Notes under the pieces: generated by a model
Told to the model about the DNA's origin: nothing
Databases searched by the model: none
The model's input: the letters and a program-made list of their open reading frames with translations, nothing else
Position numbers and translations under genes: made by a program
Shown here: positions 11,990 through 23,897 of the stretch, one piece after another
Layout of the letters: the number at the start of each line of letters is the position of its first letter
Position numbering within the stretch: position 1 is the first letter of the stretch
Source: Dillenia suffruticosa
Taxonomy: Eukaryota > Streptophyta > Magnoliopsida > Dilleniales > Dilleniaceae
DNA: 64,000 nt
NCBI GenBank assembly: GCA_033439265.1
Contig: JAVTVX010000031.1
Coordinates: forward strand, 9,223,501-9,287,500
Direction of reading: 5' to 3'

Positions 11990-13910
11990 TTGACAAAGAA
12001 ATAGTAGGTGGTAGATAAAGATCACTAAGTCGGGATATTCAATGAACCTGGGCCACAGTTGAGCAATCCGATATCAAGAGGTATCTTGATCTTGACTTTC
12101 ATATGCTTGGTGCTTGGCAATGCTTTCAAATCAACCATGCTAGGCCAACCCAAGATAGTATTGTAAGGCAATGGTAGTTTGACCACATTAAAGGTGCTTG
12201 TAGTAGTTGCATGGTTAAGTGGCATCCCTAACGTTACCGTGAGTGAGATGGTGCCCTCAGGGTACAGTCACTCGCTCAAAAGCCTCTTCAAAGGTCCGGT
12301 ATAAGATTTGAGATGTGTTTGGTTGAGGCCTATTTGTAGGAAGATGTCCCAATAGAGAAAATTGCTACCTACCCCCTTAGTCGAAGAAAATTCTCTTTGT
12401 TGTATACCAGCCTATTTTGGCGATAATGATCAGTAGGTCATGTCAGCTTGGATCAACTTCTATTGGATCATTGTCAACAAACCAATCATTGGCCTCTTCC
12501 TCTTGTATGCCTTCTCGACACGAGCAGTGAAAATCTCCTTAGAGATGGACGTCTTCAGCATTTGAAAATTTGGAGCAACTATCTGTTCGATTTGGTGTTG
12601 CCGCATTTCTGCTCGGTGAGTTGAGTTCTAAGTCATAGGAGAATTGCAAAGGGAGATAGGTGTTGAAGAGGGATGTCTGCCCCATATGTGAAGGGTCACT
12701 CCATCTGCTTGGTTCCAAGCATCCTTTATGGCAGTTGGCTCATTTAGTCCCTTTATCCGACTTACAACTTGTGGTCCTTAAGGGGGTGGTTTTCTCATTC
12801 TGTGCTGACAAACCTCCGGAGTTTGCCATCCTAATTTAAAGTCTCGAGTTTGTCCTTCAACTTTCAGCATTCATCTGTTAAGTAGCCATAATCTCTATGG
12901 AAGTGACAGCTTTGAGTCCTATCTTTCTTGGAGTTATCCCCCATTGGATGCAAGGGCCATTTAACATTAGGCTTATTCTTGATCTTTATCAGGATCTGAC
13001 TAGGTGTGTCATTTAGATGAGTGTAGTTGCTAAAATTACAATGGGGCAGAGGTCCCACTCAACCCTACTTAGGTGAAGGTTGCACGAAGAGTGACCACGC
13101 TTATCTTTTCATACTCTTTTTTGGCACCTGTCAAATGTGTCAATTTCTTCTATGGTAATATATTTTTCTACCTAGGCATAGAATTCATGAATGGTGACTG
13201 GGGGATTCTTCATGATTGAAGTCTTCATTCTCGAGGGCCGTAATCCAGTAAGTAGGGATACTAGGGAGATGGAATGGTCCAAACCCGAGATCTTCTTCTT
13301 AGTCTTGAATTCATCAAGAAAATCCTTCAAGAGCTCATCATCTCTATGTCGCAGGGATATGAGGGAAGTAGATTTTTGCTTGATGCCTTAACTAATCACA
13401 AAGTATACTTCAAATTGCTATCTTAGCTACAAGAAACTCCTAATGCTAAGTAGGGGAAATGAATTGAACCATGTCAGTGTGTCACCCTTTAGGGTTATGG
13501 AGTAGTGTTAGCACATGGCTGCTTCCGACATATCCCTCGAGATCATGACAGTCATGAAATAGGCCACGTGGCCTCGAGGGTTGGTGGTGCTATCATATCT
13601 CTCCATAGGGGGAGGAAGTATATCTCGCAGCATTGATTCGATAAAGATTTTTTGATCCAATGGCAAAAGTCTAGTGGCATGTTGGATCGTATCATCTCTC
13701 CCTATGCTAGCATGTTTGAGTTTAGTAGCCACAAATTCTTTAACTTGCCTCTTCAAGCTGTCTAGATCATGTCAAGAGGTTACTGAGGGATCTCAGTGTC
13801 CTCAAGGTTGGAGCCAGCACAAGCACGAATGTTTTGATCTCCCGAAGGAGGACGAGGCTTCTTGTCTGAGGGCACAGCTAAGTTCTTCCAATTGTTTCCT
13901 CATGCCATAC
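11990..13910 (-). pseudogene. gag-protease region of the Tat-like element (fossil)
   Basis: On the - strand, 13508-13756 resembles the plant gypsy gag core (the ERYDSTTNPRGHVAYF type segment). The stretch 13058-12864 has the zinc-knuckle approach with the CHFHRDYGYLTDEC pattern. The stretch 12225-12025 has the PYNTILGWPSMVDLKA segment typical just after the protease. The start of gag is separated by the Athila insertion and continues at 20963. It is broken several times. Confidence 0.75.
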
Positions 13911-15274
13911 ATCAACAATAATAATTTTATACACTTGAATTATATTATTTTAGCAATTATTTATGAATTTTAGAACTATTATAAATCTTCTTTCGTGATA
14001 TTTAACTGATTAAATTCGTAAGTTTTGATTTAGAAAATATTGGGCTTAATTAATGAAATTCGGATTGGATAAAAAGTTGTCAACTTTTTGGGTTTATCTC
14101 TCTATTCCGATATCTGATTAATCTTTTTCTTATTGCGTTGAAAACTAGATTTCAAGGCCTACAAATTTTGTGAAGTGTCCAAAAGTTACTTTAGGCTAGA
14201 AGATATCCAAAATTTAGAAAGCAGTTGATATAGTGCTGAAAGTCAAGCCCTTGTTAAAGAAGGAAACTAACTGAGCTTTTCTAATAGGTGATTTTTGGGA
14301 TCAAGCTACTTAAAACTCCATGAGTCTTCAAAATGAAGGATAAAAATGAAGTTTTCAAATTTTGAAAAAGCAAGAAAATAATATCTATTATCACAAAGGC
14401 AAGTTTTCAAATCAAAGAGAAAAACCAAGTTTTCAAAAATTTACAACTTAACTTAGATGTTACTCCGATAAATAAGAGGCACCTTCAGGGCAAAATAGAT
14501 GACTTTCTCCACACATAACTCTTTTATTTTCTTTTCTTGATTTTCTTTAACAACTTTAGCTAATTTTCTTATTCCTAAAACCCAATAGATTCTATTCTTC
14601 AATTAATTACATGGAATGAATTTATTTCTTTCCCTTAATTTTTATTGGCATAATTATTGTGTGATTAGATTTTATTATTGATTTTAATGTTTCGAACGTA
14701 TAGATACCTACATTTTATATGATTTGAGATTGAATATATGCATGACCAATATAATTATAGGAGATAAGTCCAATACAATAAAATCCACATGAAATTATGA
14801 AATCAACCAAAAATTAATTTCATGTGTGAGGATTTATGAGAAATCCTACAATTTATCCATAAAACTTAATATAATATGATTTAATCAAAATTGTACGATC
14901 ATTAAGTTTTGATTAGTCAAATTAGAGATTTCATCGCATGATCATTAGGTAAAATGTAGTTTTGAAAAATTTATCATCATCAAAAATAATTCATTAGTTA
15001 GTAAACTTAAGGGATTTGAAAAGATTCGATGGTGTAAAAGATTGAAAATAGAAGAAATTGACATCCTAGGATTTTTATCAATTAGGATTTTCTCAATTGA
15101 TTTTAGTTTTTTTTTAATACTTTTGTAGTCCTGATTTGATTAATCCAACTTAGATAGGTTAATTCACACTTGATAATACAAAATATTCTCTTGGAAACGA
15201 TACTTGTCTGCATTATACACAACATTCGACTAAGATATATTTGATCAAAATCGTGACATCAAATTCGTGTATCA
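13911..15274 (+). repeat. 5' LTR of the Athila-like element
   Basis: Matches 19648-20962 throughout, for example actattataaa, ccacacataactctttta and cattatacacaacattc. The right end gtatca is followed by the primer site. The divergence is clearly visible by eye and points to an old insertion. The left boundary is uncertain by about 10 bp. Confidence 0.8.
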
Positions 15275-17739
15275 TGTTTTTGGCATTGTTGCCAGGGATA
15301 TCCTTATATATCAATCAAAATAATCTTGTTTGAGATTGGATACTGTCTTTTATATTTCTTATTACTTTCTTTTTCATATTTCTTGGCATAAAGTTTTTTA
15401 GGCTATACAATCGGTGTTTAGGATTTGGATTTAATCTGGATTTGGCGGGAATTTTTAATGTCCAAACAAAACTTTTAGTATTTAGGGTTCTACAACCACT
15501 TTTTCGAAAGGATTTTAGTGTGCTGATCAAAACCCATGATTTTAACATGGGTACCACTCTATCTCAGTCAAATCCATTGTTTTCATAAATTTTTCTATTT
15601 TTCTTTGATTTTTCTTTTTTATAGGCGTTTTCGATTGTTTGCTTAGGGTTCTGCAACCACTTTTCGAATTGTATTGACCTACCTGAACTTGATCCTAAGA
15701 TAGAGAAAACTTTGAAAACCACTCATAAACAAGCTAACGAAGTCAAGATGGCTCTAGAAATAGAGCTCTAAGGGAGTGTTTGAAGCCTAAATTTCAAGAT
15801 GTACAGACTAACATTGCACGACCTCCCATAGAAGCAAACAACCTCAAACTTAAACCGAGTCTCATTGGCATGGTGTAGGCAGATTAGTTTAGTAGAGAAG
15901 CTTTCGAAGATCCAAATAGTTATCTGAAAACTTTCATGGAGATCTATAATACAATCAAGTTGAATGAAGTAAGCCCTGATACAATAAGCTTACAGTTGTT
16001 TTCTTTCTCTTTTAGGGGAAAGGCAAAAGTTAACTCATTCCCGATTAATCACTTTACAAATTAGGGAATTCATCTCAAGCATTCCTAATTAAGTATTTCT
16101 CACATAGTAAGATGGCTAAAATACATAATAATAATATTAGTTTTAGATAATTTGAGAGTGAATCTTTATATAATGGTTGGGTGCATTTCAAGAATTTGAG
16201 TAGGAGATAATCACATCATGGTATTCTGATTGGTTGATTTTGAAAACTTTTTACGGAGGTCTTTTAAATTTTATTAAAATTACCATTGATACTGTGGTGG
16301 GGGTATATTTATGAGTAAATTTTACAATGAAACATGTGCATTACTTGATAATATAATCTCTAATCCATATGACTGGTCTAATGAATGTGAAATTCCTAGA
16401 CAAAGAGCTTCGTATATAAGGTTGATAGTTTCTTCATATATAATGCAAAAATCGACTCATTGATTAATGCTATGACAGTTAATCAAATCAATGATATAAC
16501 TAATCCGGTTTATTCTTGTAAATCATGTGGAGATTTTACTCATATGATTTCTGAGTGTTCGTAGGTACAACAAACAAAAATTTTTTCAAACTTTGGCTGG
16601 TCTCAAAATAACCTTTACTCCAATACGTACAATTCTAGGTAAAGAAACCATCCTAACTCTTCATGGAGTCAAGAAATACCAAAACTAAATAATCCACCAG
16701 GCTTTACCTTAAGCATTCCATAACCAAGGGTGAACAATGCAACATGGAAAATGGCAATTGAATGATTGGCAATAGTAACAAGTAAAAGGATTGAAAGTTT
16801 AGCAGCAACAACAAATGAGAGGTTCGAAAAGTTTGAAAATAAAATTGATCAATTGACAACACCTTTCATTCTTGTATGCCAGATAGACTATCGAGTGATA
16901 CTAAGAAAAATCCTAGAGAGCATGTCAAGGCAATTTCATTGAAGAGTAGGAAAGAATTGCAAGAGGTGCCAATTCGGTCCAACCATGGAGAGGATAAATA
17001 AGAGGCAAAGAAAGAGATCAAGCAACCTAAATGAAAACTCCAAGGCATCGGATTCATAACACGAAAGTACTTTACCTTTGAGTCAATATAAGTCCCTTGT
17101 CCCTTTCCTAAACGTTTTTTACATGTTAATGCAAAAAAAGCAATTTGAAAAATTTTTAAAAATTTTTAAGAAATTGTATATTAATATTCCTTTTCTGGAA
17201 GCTATCAAACAAATGCTAAGTTATGAGAAATCTCTCAAGGATGGGATCACTAATAAGAGGAAGCTAGATGTTTTTTCGACGGTTAAACTTACAAAGGAGT
17301 GTTCTACAATTCTACAAAAAAAAAAGGTTACCACTGAAACTTAAGGATTCAAGAAATTTTCTATCCCTTACACCATTGGTTCCACTGATTTTTCTGATAC
17401 TTTATGTGAACTCAATACTGATGTTAATATAATGCCACATTTTACATTTTTGAAGTTAGGATTAAAGGAATGAAAGCTAACTAATATTTCTTTACAATTA
17501 GCTGATAAAAGTATAAAGTATTCAATAGGCACTGTTGAGAATATATTGGTTAAAGTTGATAAACTTATTTTTTTGGTTAATTTTGTCATCTTGGATATAG
17601 ATGACCATGAGAGTATTTCTTTGATTCTAGGTCAACCTTTTCTTGCCATTGTACTAGTTTTGATAGATGTTTATGAAAGAGAGTTGATTTTGTGAATTAA
17701 TAATGAAAAAATTGAGTTCAATGTCTATTATGCCATTAA

Positions 17740-19640
17740 ACATTTTAATAAACGTGAAATTTTTAGAGTTGAATGCTTTGACAGGAATGCTGAATATGAT
17801 CCTAATGTCTTTCATTCTAGTGATCCTATTAAAAATTAAATCGCTAATTCGTTACATATGAATCATGACTTCGTTGATAATGAAAATGTTAATGCATGTA
17901 CTACCCTAAGTGTGAGTTTATAGGTGAATTTCAACCAAAAAGGAGACTTGATGTAGGTAAAGAAATGAAGTTGTGGTTAAATAAGCAGGAGGAAGGGCAC
18001 CATGAGGTGTATGAAAATGTACAAATTTATAAGAAAATAACAAATGCATGACATGATACCAAAAATAGGTATAGTGTAAAGATCTATGAAGAAGAGAGGA
18101 GAAGAAGTTATTGAAGAAGAAACTGCAGACTCATCAGTTTTACGAGGGGAGTTTTCTATTTTCTTTCTTTTAATTTTATTATTTCATTTTGCATATGATA
18201 ATGTTTGATTTAAATATGGGGGAGCATTCTGATTTTTGATTTTTTTTAAGAAAATTTTTGAAAAAAAAAAAAAGAAGAAAAAAATTTAAAAATTTTTGGA
18301 AAAAGAAAATTTTAGAGTTTGTGTTGAATTTTTTTCCATACCAACAAAATTTTCTTGAGTTTTCTAGTCTTTATGTGTTACTTGATTTGAATTGGATTAT
18401 GTGAAAGATGATTGGTATTAATGGTTTTTTGGTACATTAACTATTCATCTTTTTAATGGTTGATTTGAAACATAAACATGTAAGATTTAACACCAAATTT
18501 ACCTGAGTGAGAGATTGAGTCATAAAGAGCAATTTATTATACTCTCATTTTTCTTGTTAAGCAAATATCACACGTAGTTTGGTCATTCCAGAACTTGCTT
18601 TGTTATACATGTTGAGACCATATTTTTTTATTTTCTTACCCAAAATAATTAAGGCAGTAAAGTTTACATACTTTCGGCTTTTGAAAAATATCATCCCTAA
18701 CATTTTATATCTTTTAGTTAACCCATTTGATTCTAAACATTTTCTTTGTTAAATTACCTATTAATTTTTCCCATGACCTATTTTTTTTCTAATTCTAGAT
18801 TTTGAATTCACGTTCACTAAAATATTTACAGTTGATAGCATGTTATTACATTTTTCGGTATTATTATGTTTTCATATTTTGGAGTTTTTTTCCTAGTCGT
18901 ATGGCATATTGTGACTCAGTGCAGTAGAAAATGAGAGATTTATCATATTGAGTTAGGAAAAATAATATGAAAAAAAAGTAGGAAAAAAAAAAGAAGAGAA
19001 AGGAAAAAAAAGAAGAGAAATATTTTTCTTTCTTAGATATTGTTCAATTTTATATTTGAAGTTCCATTACATATTCGGAATTAGAGTGCTATTACATATT
19101 TTGGGATTGGTAGTTGTGGAAATTAGCATTTTATTTGATTTGGTGTGAAGAATATCTTGTCTTGATACTTATTTTTAGTGAATTTTAATCTAACATTTGT
19201 GTCTATTTATCATACCCTTAACCCTATCTTTGTTACAATCAAACAAAAGACCATTTGATTGGTGTCTGGATTTCAGGTATTTGAGTTGTAGATATTTGAT
19301 ATATTAGCAAATTTATGATATTGACATCTCATTGTATTGATTTGAGTGATACATATATCCCTTTCATAAAATTGAGTGTATTGAACAGTTGAATTTTATT
19401 TTTCTTTATTATATTGAGTGAATCAATTGTGAAAACAGCTGAATCTTTCATTGTTCTTGATTTCAGTAAAATTATTATATATGTAATATTTATTATAGTA
19501 CTGAATACTATGAAATATTAGTTGTCTTGATTATAATTCTAGTTTGAACTTGTTATATGTATGGTTAGAATCATGGGAAAGTCGAATTAGTTTTGGAGAA
19601 AATTGTTCTTGTTTAAGTACAAGCAAATATTCAAATGTGA
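17740..19640 (+). other. Non-coding 3' interior of the Athila-like element
   Basis: AT-rich DNA with long A runs (18240-18310 and 18960-19020). No protein family is recognisable where reverse transcriptase and integrase would lie in a complete Athila. Confidence 0.6.
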
Positions 19641-19647
19641 GGTATTT

Positions 19648-20962
19648 AATAACAATAATTTCATATATTTGAATTATTTATTTTAGCCTTATTTATGAAT
19701 TTTAGGACTATTATAAAGCTTCATGATATTTTGCTGATTAAATTCGTGGGTTTTGACCTAAAAAATATGGTGTTTATTTAAGAAAATTCGGATTAGATAA
19801 ATAGTTGTCAATATTTTGGATTTATCTCTCTAGTCTAATCTCTGATTGAGTTGATTTTTATTGCGTTAGAAACTTCACTTCAAGGCTTACAAATTTTGTA
19901 AAGAGTTCAGAAATTAATTCAAATCAGAAGATATCCGAAAATTATAAAGAAATTGTTACAGTAATAAAAGTCAAGTCCTTGTTAAAGAGGGAAACTAATT
20001 GAGCTAGTTGATTTTTGGGATAAAATTGCTTAAAACTCTAGGAGTTTTCAAAATCAAGAATGAAGATGAATTTTTGGAAAATAAGAAAATAATATCTATC
20101 ATTAGAAAAGCAAATTTTCAAGTCAAAGAGAAAAACCAAGTTTCCAAGAATTCATGACTTTTTGACTTAGGGATTTAGTCCTATAAATAAGAGGCATGTT
20201 CAGGGCAAAAGAGATGACTTTCTCCACACATAACTCTTTTATTTTCTTTTCTTATTTTTTTAACATGTATAGCTAATTTTTTTGCTACTAGAAATCGATG
20301 GATTTTATTCTTTAATTAATTGTATGCATTGAATTTATTTTTTTCCCTTAACTTTTATTGGTATGATTATTGTGTGATAAAATTTTATTACTGATTTTAA
20401 TGCTTCGAACGGATAGGTATCCACATTTTATATGATTTGAGATTGAATACATATATGACCAATATAATTATAGGAAATTAGTCTAAACAATAAAATTCAC
20501 ATGAAATTATGAGATCAACCAAAAATTAATTTCTTGTGTGGGGATTTAAGAGAAACCCTAGATTACAGTTTTTCACAAAACTTAATGCAGTCCAATTTAA
20601 TTAAAATTGTATGACCATTGGGTGAAATCTAATTTTGAAAAATTTGCTATCATAAAAAATAATTCATTAGTCAGTAAACTTAACAAATTTGAAAAGATCT
20701 AGTTATGTAAAAGTTTGAAAATAAATGAAATTAATATTCTAGGCTTTTTATCAATTAGGATTTTCATCGATTAAGGTTTTATCTATTGATTTAAGTTTTT
20801 TTTTAATATCTCTATAATCTTGATTTGATTGGTCCAACTTAAATAGATTAATTCATACTTGGAAATCAAAAATATTCTTGTAGGAACGACACTTGTCCAC
20901 ATTATACACAACATTCAACTAGGGTATATTGTCTGAAATTGTGGTATCAAATTTGCGTATCA
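19648..20962 (+). repeat. 3' LTR of the Athila-like element
   Basis: Partner of 13911-15274, ending gcgtatca at 20962. Beyond it the leader of the Tat-like element resumes. No convincing 5-bp target duplication could be seen at the two outer ends. Confidence 0.8.
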
Positions 20963-21327
20963 AGCACCTAAGATTCCAGCTTTTCCATCTAAGAGCAACT
21001 GACTCGGTTTGGCGAGTCTAGAATAAGGGGAGGAGTTAGCCTACCTTGAGGTTGGACGATAGGTAGCTAGGGATCTCCTTGCAAGAGTAGCTCCATCTGG
21101 TGCTATGAGCAGATGATTTAAGCATCGAGTTAGTTAGTAGGAGTTGTTGGTGGAGAAGGGTCTACAAGATTGGACGTTTACCCTCCCACCATAGACATTG
21201 CCTTCATGGTGTTTCTATTCCTCCTTTAAGATAGTGTAGCGATAGGAAAGGTAATGAAACTAGGCACAAAGTATGTTTGCCTGAAAAATCAATCTGTTCC
21301 CACGGATAGTATCAATCTATTGTAGGT

Positions 21328-22132
21328 GGATTTTGCTCTATAGATAAATTGCCCTACTGACCCAAGAAGGGAATCGGTGCTAGTGTGTCTTCTAGCCTTC
21401 ATGGAAAGAAAGACTTACAAATACCCGTAGGAGGTGCTCTAATGGAGGAAGCTCTAACACTCAAATCAGAGAAGTGAAAGAGAAAGAGAACAAACTGAAT
21501 AGAGCCTCAAATTAGCCTTGTGTAGTCTTTGTGTAACATGTACATGTAGAGTTGTCCAACATCCCTAGCGGGTCGTCTTTGCTCAATATATATAGCATGT
21601 GCATACATGGCAAGTCTCTTGCTTAGGGGAGTAGAAACCCTAGTTGTTTTATAAAAAGATCGCTAAAGATCTTTTGAGATTATAAGAACTATAGTCAAAG
21701 ATCTTTAGGAGATTTAGGATACTATATATTAAGGGAAGTTCAAGCCATCACAAAGATTCCTTACCTTGTTGGGAGAGATTACGGAGATTTCCTTTCTTAT
21801 CGGGAAAGATTACTCCCGATATTAGGGGAAGTTTAAATTTTAAGTGATCATGATTTTAATTTGCTAGGCGGAGATGTTGTTCTGTAGGAGACCACTGGGC
21901 AATAGCCAAGAGAGGGGACACCAAAAGGATTTAACCGAGTAGTGGTCGAGAAACATAAGCGAGAGTGTTCGACCGAGAGGGAGAGAGAGTTTGATCATTT
22001 ATGGGTATTTATCGAGAAGGCCCTTGGTGATTTGTAGATCTTGCAATTATGGCCTAATGGGTCTGGTAATCTCTAGACTTTAGGGTTATGGGCTATTGGA
22101 CATGGTTATGGCTTGTTGAACAATGTACTATT
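21328..22132 (-). repeat. Right (5') LTR of the Tat-like element
   Basis: Partner of 6936-7803. The outer end joins copia integrase sequence at 22133. Sequence inside it (20963-21327) is the leader and start of the element, separated from the rest of gag by the Athila insertion. Confidence 0.75.
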
Positions 22133-22375
22133 AGGTACCAACAAAAGTGACTACCAAAACTCCTTATGAACTTTAGATAGACAAAAAGTCCAATTTAAAA
22201 CACTTGCACATTTGGAGATGTCCAACTAAGACGACACCCTTTAGGCCCAGTAAAAGAAAACTGAACTCAAGGATGGTGAGTTAATATTTTATTGGATATT
22301 CTAAAAAATCTAGGGTGTAAGTTTTATAATCTCATAACTAAGTCGATTTTAGTGTCGGGAAATATATTAATATTT

Positions 22376-23811
22376 TGAAATACAACCTAGAGGGAGTAAA
22401 TAGGTTATATGACAATTTTTTTATGATTTGGAGCTTTTTTAGTTTTTGAACATAAAGATGAGCTGAAGGAGTAAAAGAAGGAAGAAAACAAAGCATAAAA
22501 GAAAAATAAAGGTAAAAACAGAGCACCAAGATTTTATACTAGTTCCATCAAACCTGGTGTATGCCCACTCCCAGGCGATCCCCTAGATTTTCTACTATCA
22601 GAAAACACTAATACAAATCTTGCTTTCAAGTGTAAGTAGACCTTCAATGAGTTTTTCTCAAACTCTGTACAACCTATTTTCTCTCTCTAGAACTCATATT
22701 AGAAACCCTCTCTAATCTTTTCATACTAATATACAATTGAGCAGTAAAGTTGTTATAATTTTGAAGCTAATGACTTCAAGTATTTAGATTTGTTAATAAA
22801 GCTTTTGATTCAACTGTAAACAAATATCATTCAACTGGTCGTAGCATATACATTAAGTGCATTCGACTATCTTTAAGTAGTAAGTCGATTCGATTCAGTG
22901 CTAAGATAGTGATGGTCGAATCAATGTATTATCGATTGAATATCTTTAGGTGATTTGTCAGACTCATTCAACCATTTTGAGCATGTTATTCAATTGAAAT
23001 ATACATTGAGATTCAGGTTAGTTGAATGTTCCTGTACAATTCGACTAAGATAGGCAAAGTGTTTAATTCAGTCGAATAATTAGTCAACTTGGTCAACTGT
23101 TTTGGATATTGTGCTCTAAGTAGGTTCGACCGGATCTCCCTCTATTCGACTAAGAACTGTGTTTCTGACTTTTTGTATAGTGTCAGTTGAATAGTCCTTA
23201 AGATTGGTCGAATGATTTCCAAGGATTTACTTGAAATCCATTAAACTATTTATGAGACATAGTTGAATGCTACAGTCCTATTCGACTGGTGAAATGTTCC
23301 AGTTGAAGATTTTGATCACTAATGTTGGTTTTGATTGAATGCTCACAAAGAGCAGTCGGATTGCAAAATGGGTTCTAAAAATCTGAATCATTCTAGTTTC
23401 TTCCAGAATTTTACTATCGAGTCAAGTCTACTTATAAGTCAGGAATACTGGTTTTGGACTATGACTCAAATCAGTTGAATGACTGAGGAAGTCAGTTGAT
23501 TTTAAAGTTGGAAATGGTTGAATGCTCATGTGGTCATTCGACTACTTAGTACTTGTTTTAAGTTCTATTGCCTGACTCAGTCGAATGGCCCCACACGATG
23601 GTCAAATGGTTTGCTGCCAAAATTAGGTTCAATTGATTAATTTTCTCATCATTCCATTGGACTATTCTTTTTTGTTGGTTTTGGTTGAATCTTCAAATCA
23701 CTCATTCAACTGTTTTCTTTTGAATGGCTTAGTTTCATGGTTTATTTTCAAACTTTGCAGACAAACTCTTTAGATTGTTTTGCTTATCATCAATATCTAA
23801 ATATGCCAACA
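22376..23811 (-). repeat. Left (3') LTR of the LARD-like element
   Basis: Matches 32388-34174, for example cagagcaccaagattttatac and tctaaatatgccaaca. It is about 350 bp shorter, because a block present in the right copy (about 32797-33105) is missing at about 22775. It is densely filled with gtcgaatg-like and cattcgac-like motifs from about 22855 to 23720. Confidence 0.8.
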
Positions 23812-23897
23812 ATCTTCCCTTTTTTGATAATAACAAAATATCCAAAAGTTTAGAATTTTCTCCCGCTTAATCTAAGCATTTTCCCCCTTAGAATATG

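Larger units (their letters stand above)
13911..20962 (+). mobile_element. Athila-like Ty3/gypsy element (fossil), gag and protease only
   Basis: Two long direct repeats (13911-15274 and 19648-20962) bound it. After the left LTR, ttggcattgttgccaggga (about 15280-15298) resembles the tRNA-Asp type primer site typical of Athila. The interior has gag-like sequence (about 15700-16600, zinc knuckle near 16515-16560), a region before the protease (17078-17344) and protease-like sequence (about 17350-17730), then about 1.9 kb of AT-rich DNA with no coding content. Near 19620-19645 a stretch resembles the Athila polypurine-tract region. Reverse transcriptase and integrase are absent, so it was probably mobilised by a relative. 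It sits inside the gag region of the Tat-like element. Confidence 0.8.
6936..22132 (-). mobile_element. Tat-like Ty3/gypsy element (fossil) with antisense extra ORF
   Basis: Two related, strongly diverged repeats (6936-7803 and 21328-22132) bound the element, and pieces of the host copia integrase lie on both sides. The motif taggt occurs at both outer junctions (around 6931 and 22133) and may be the 5-bp target duplication. Internal order on the - strand is gag (start interrupted by the Athila insertion), zinc-knuckle region, protease-like region, then a tandem-repeat zone, then a long gene-like region on the opposite strand. Reverse transcriptase, RNase H and integrase are not recognisable. 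The antisense extra ORF plus 3' tandem repeats is the layout known for Tat-lineage elements such as Grande and RIRE2. It is old and broken many times. Confidence 0.75.
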
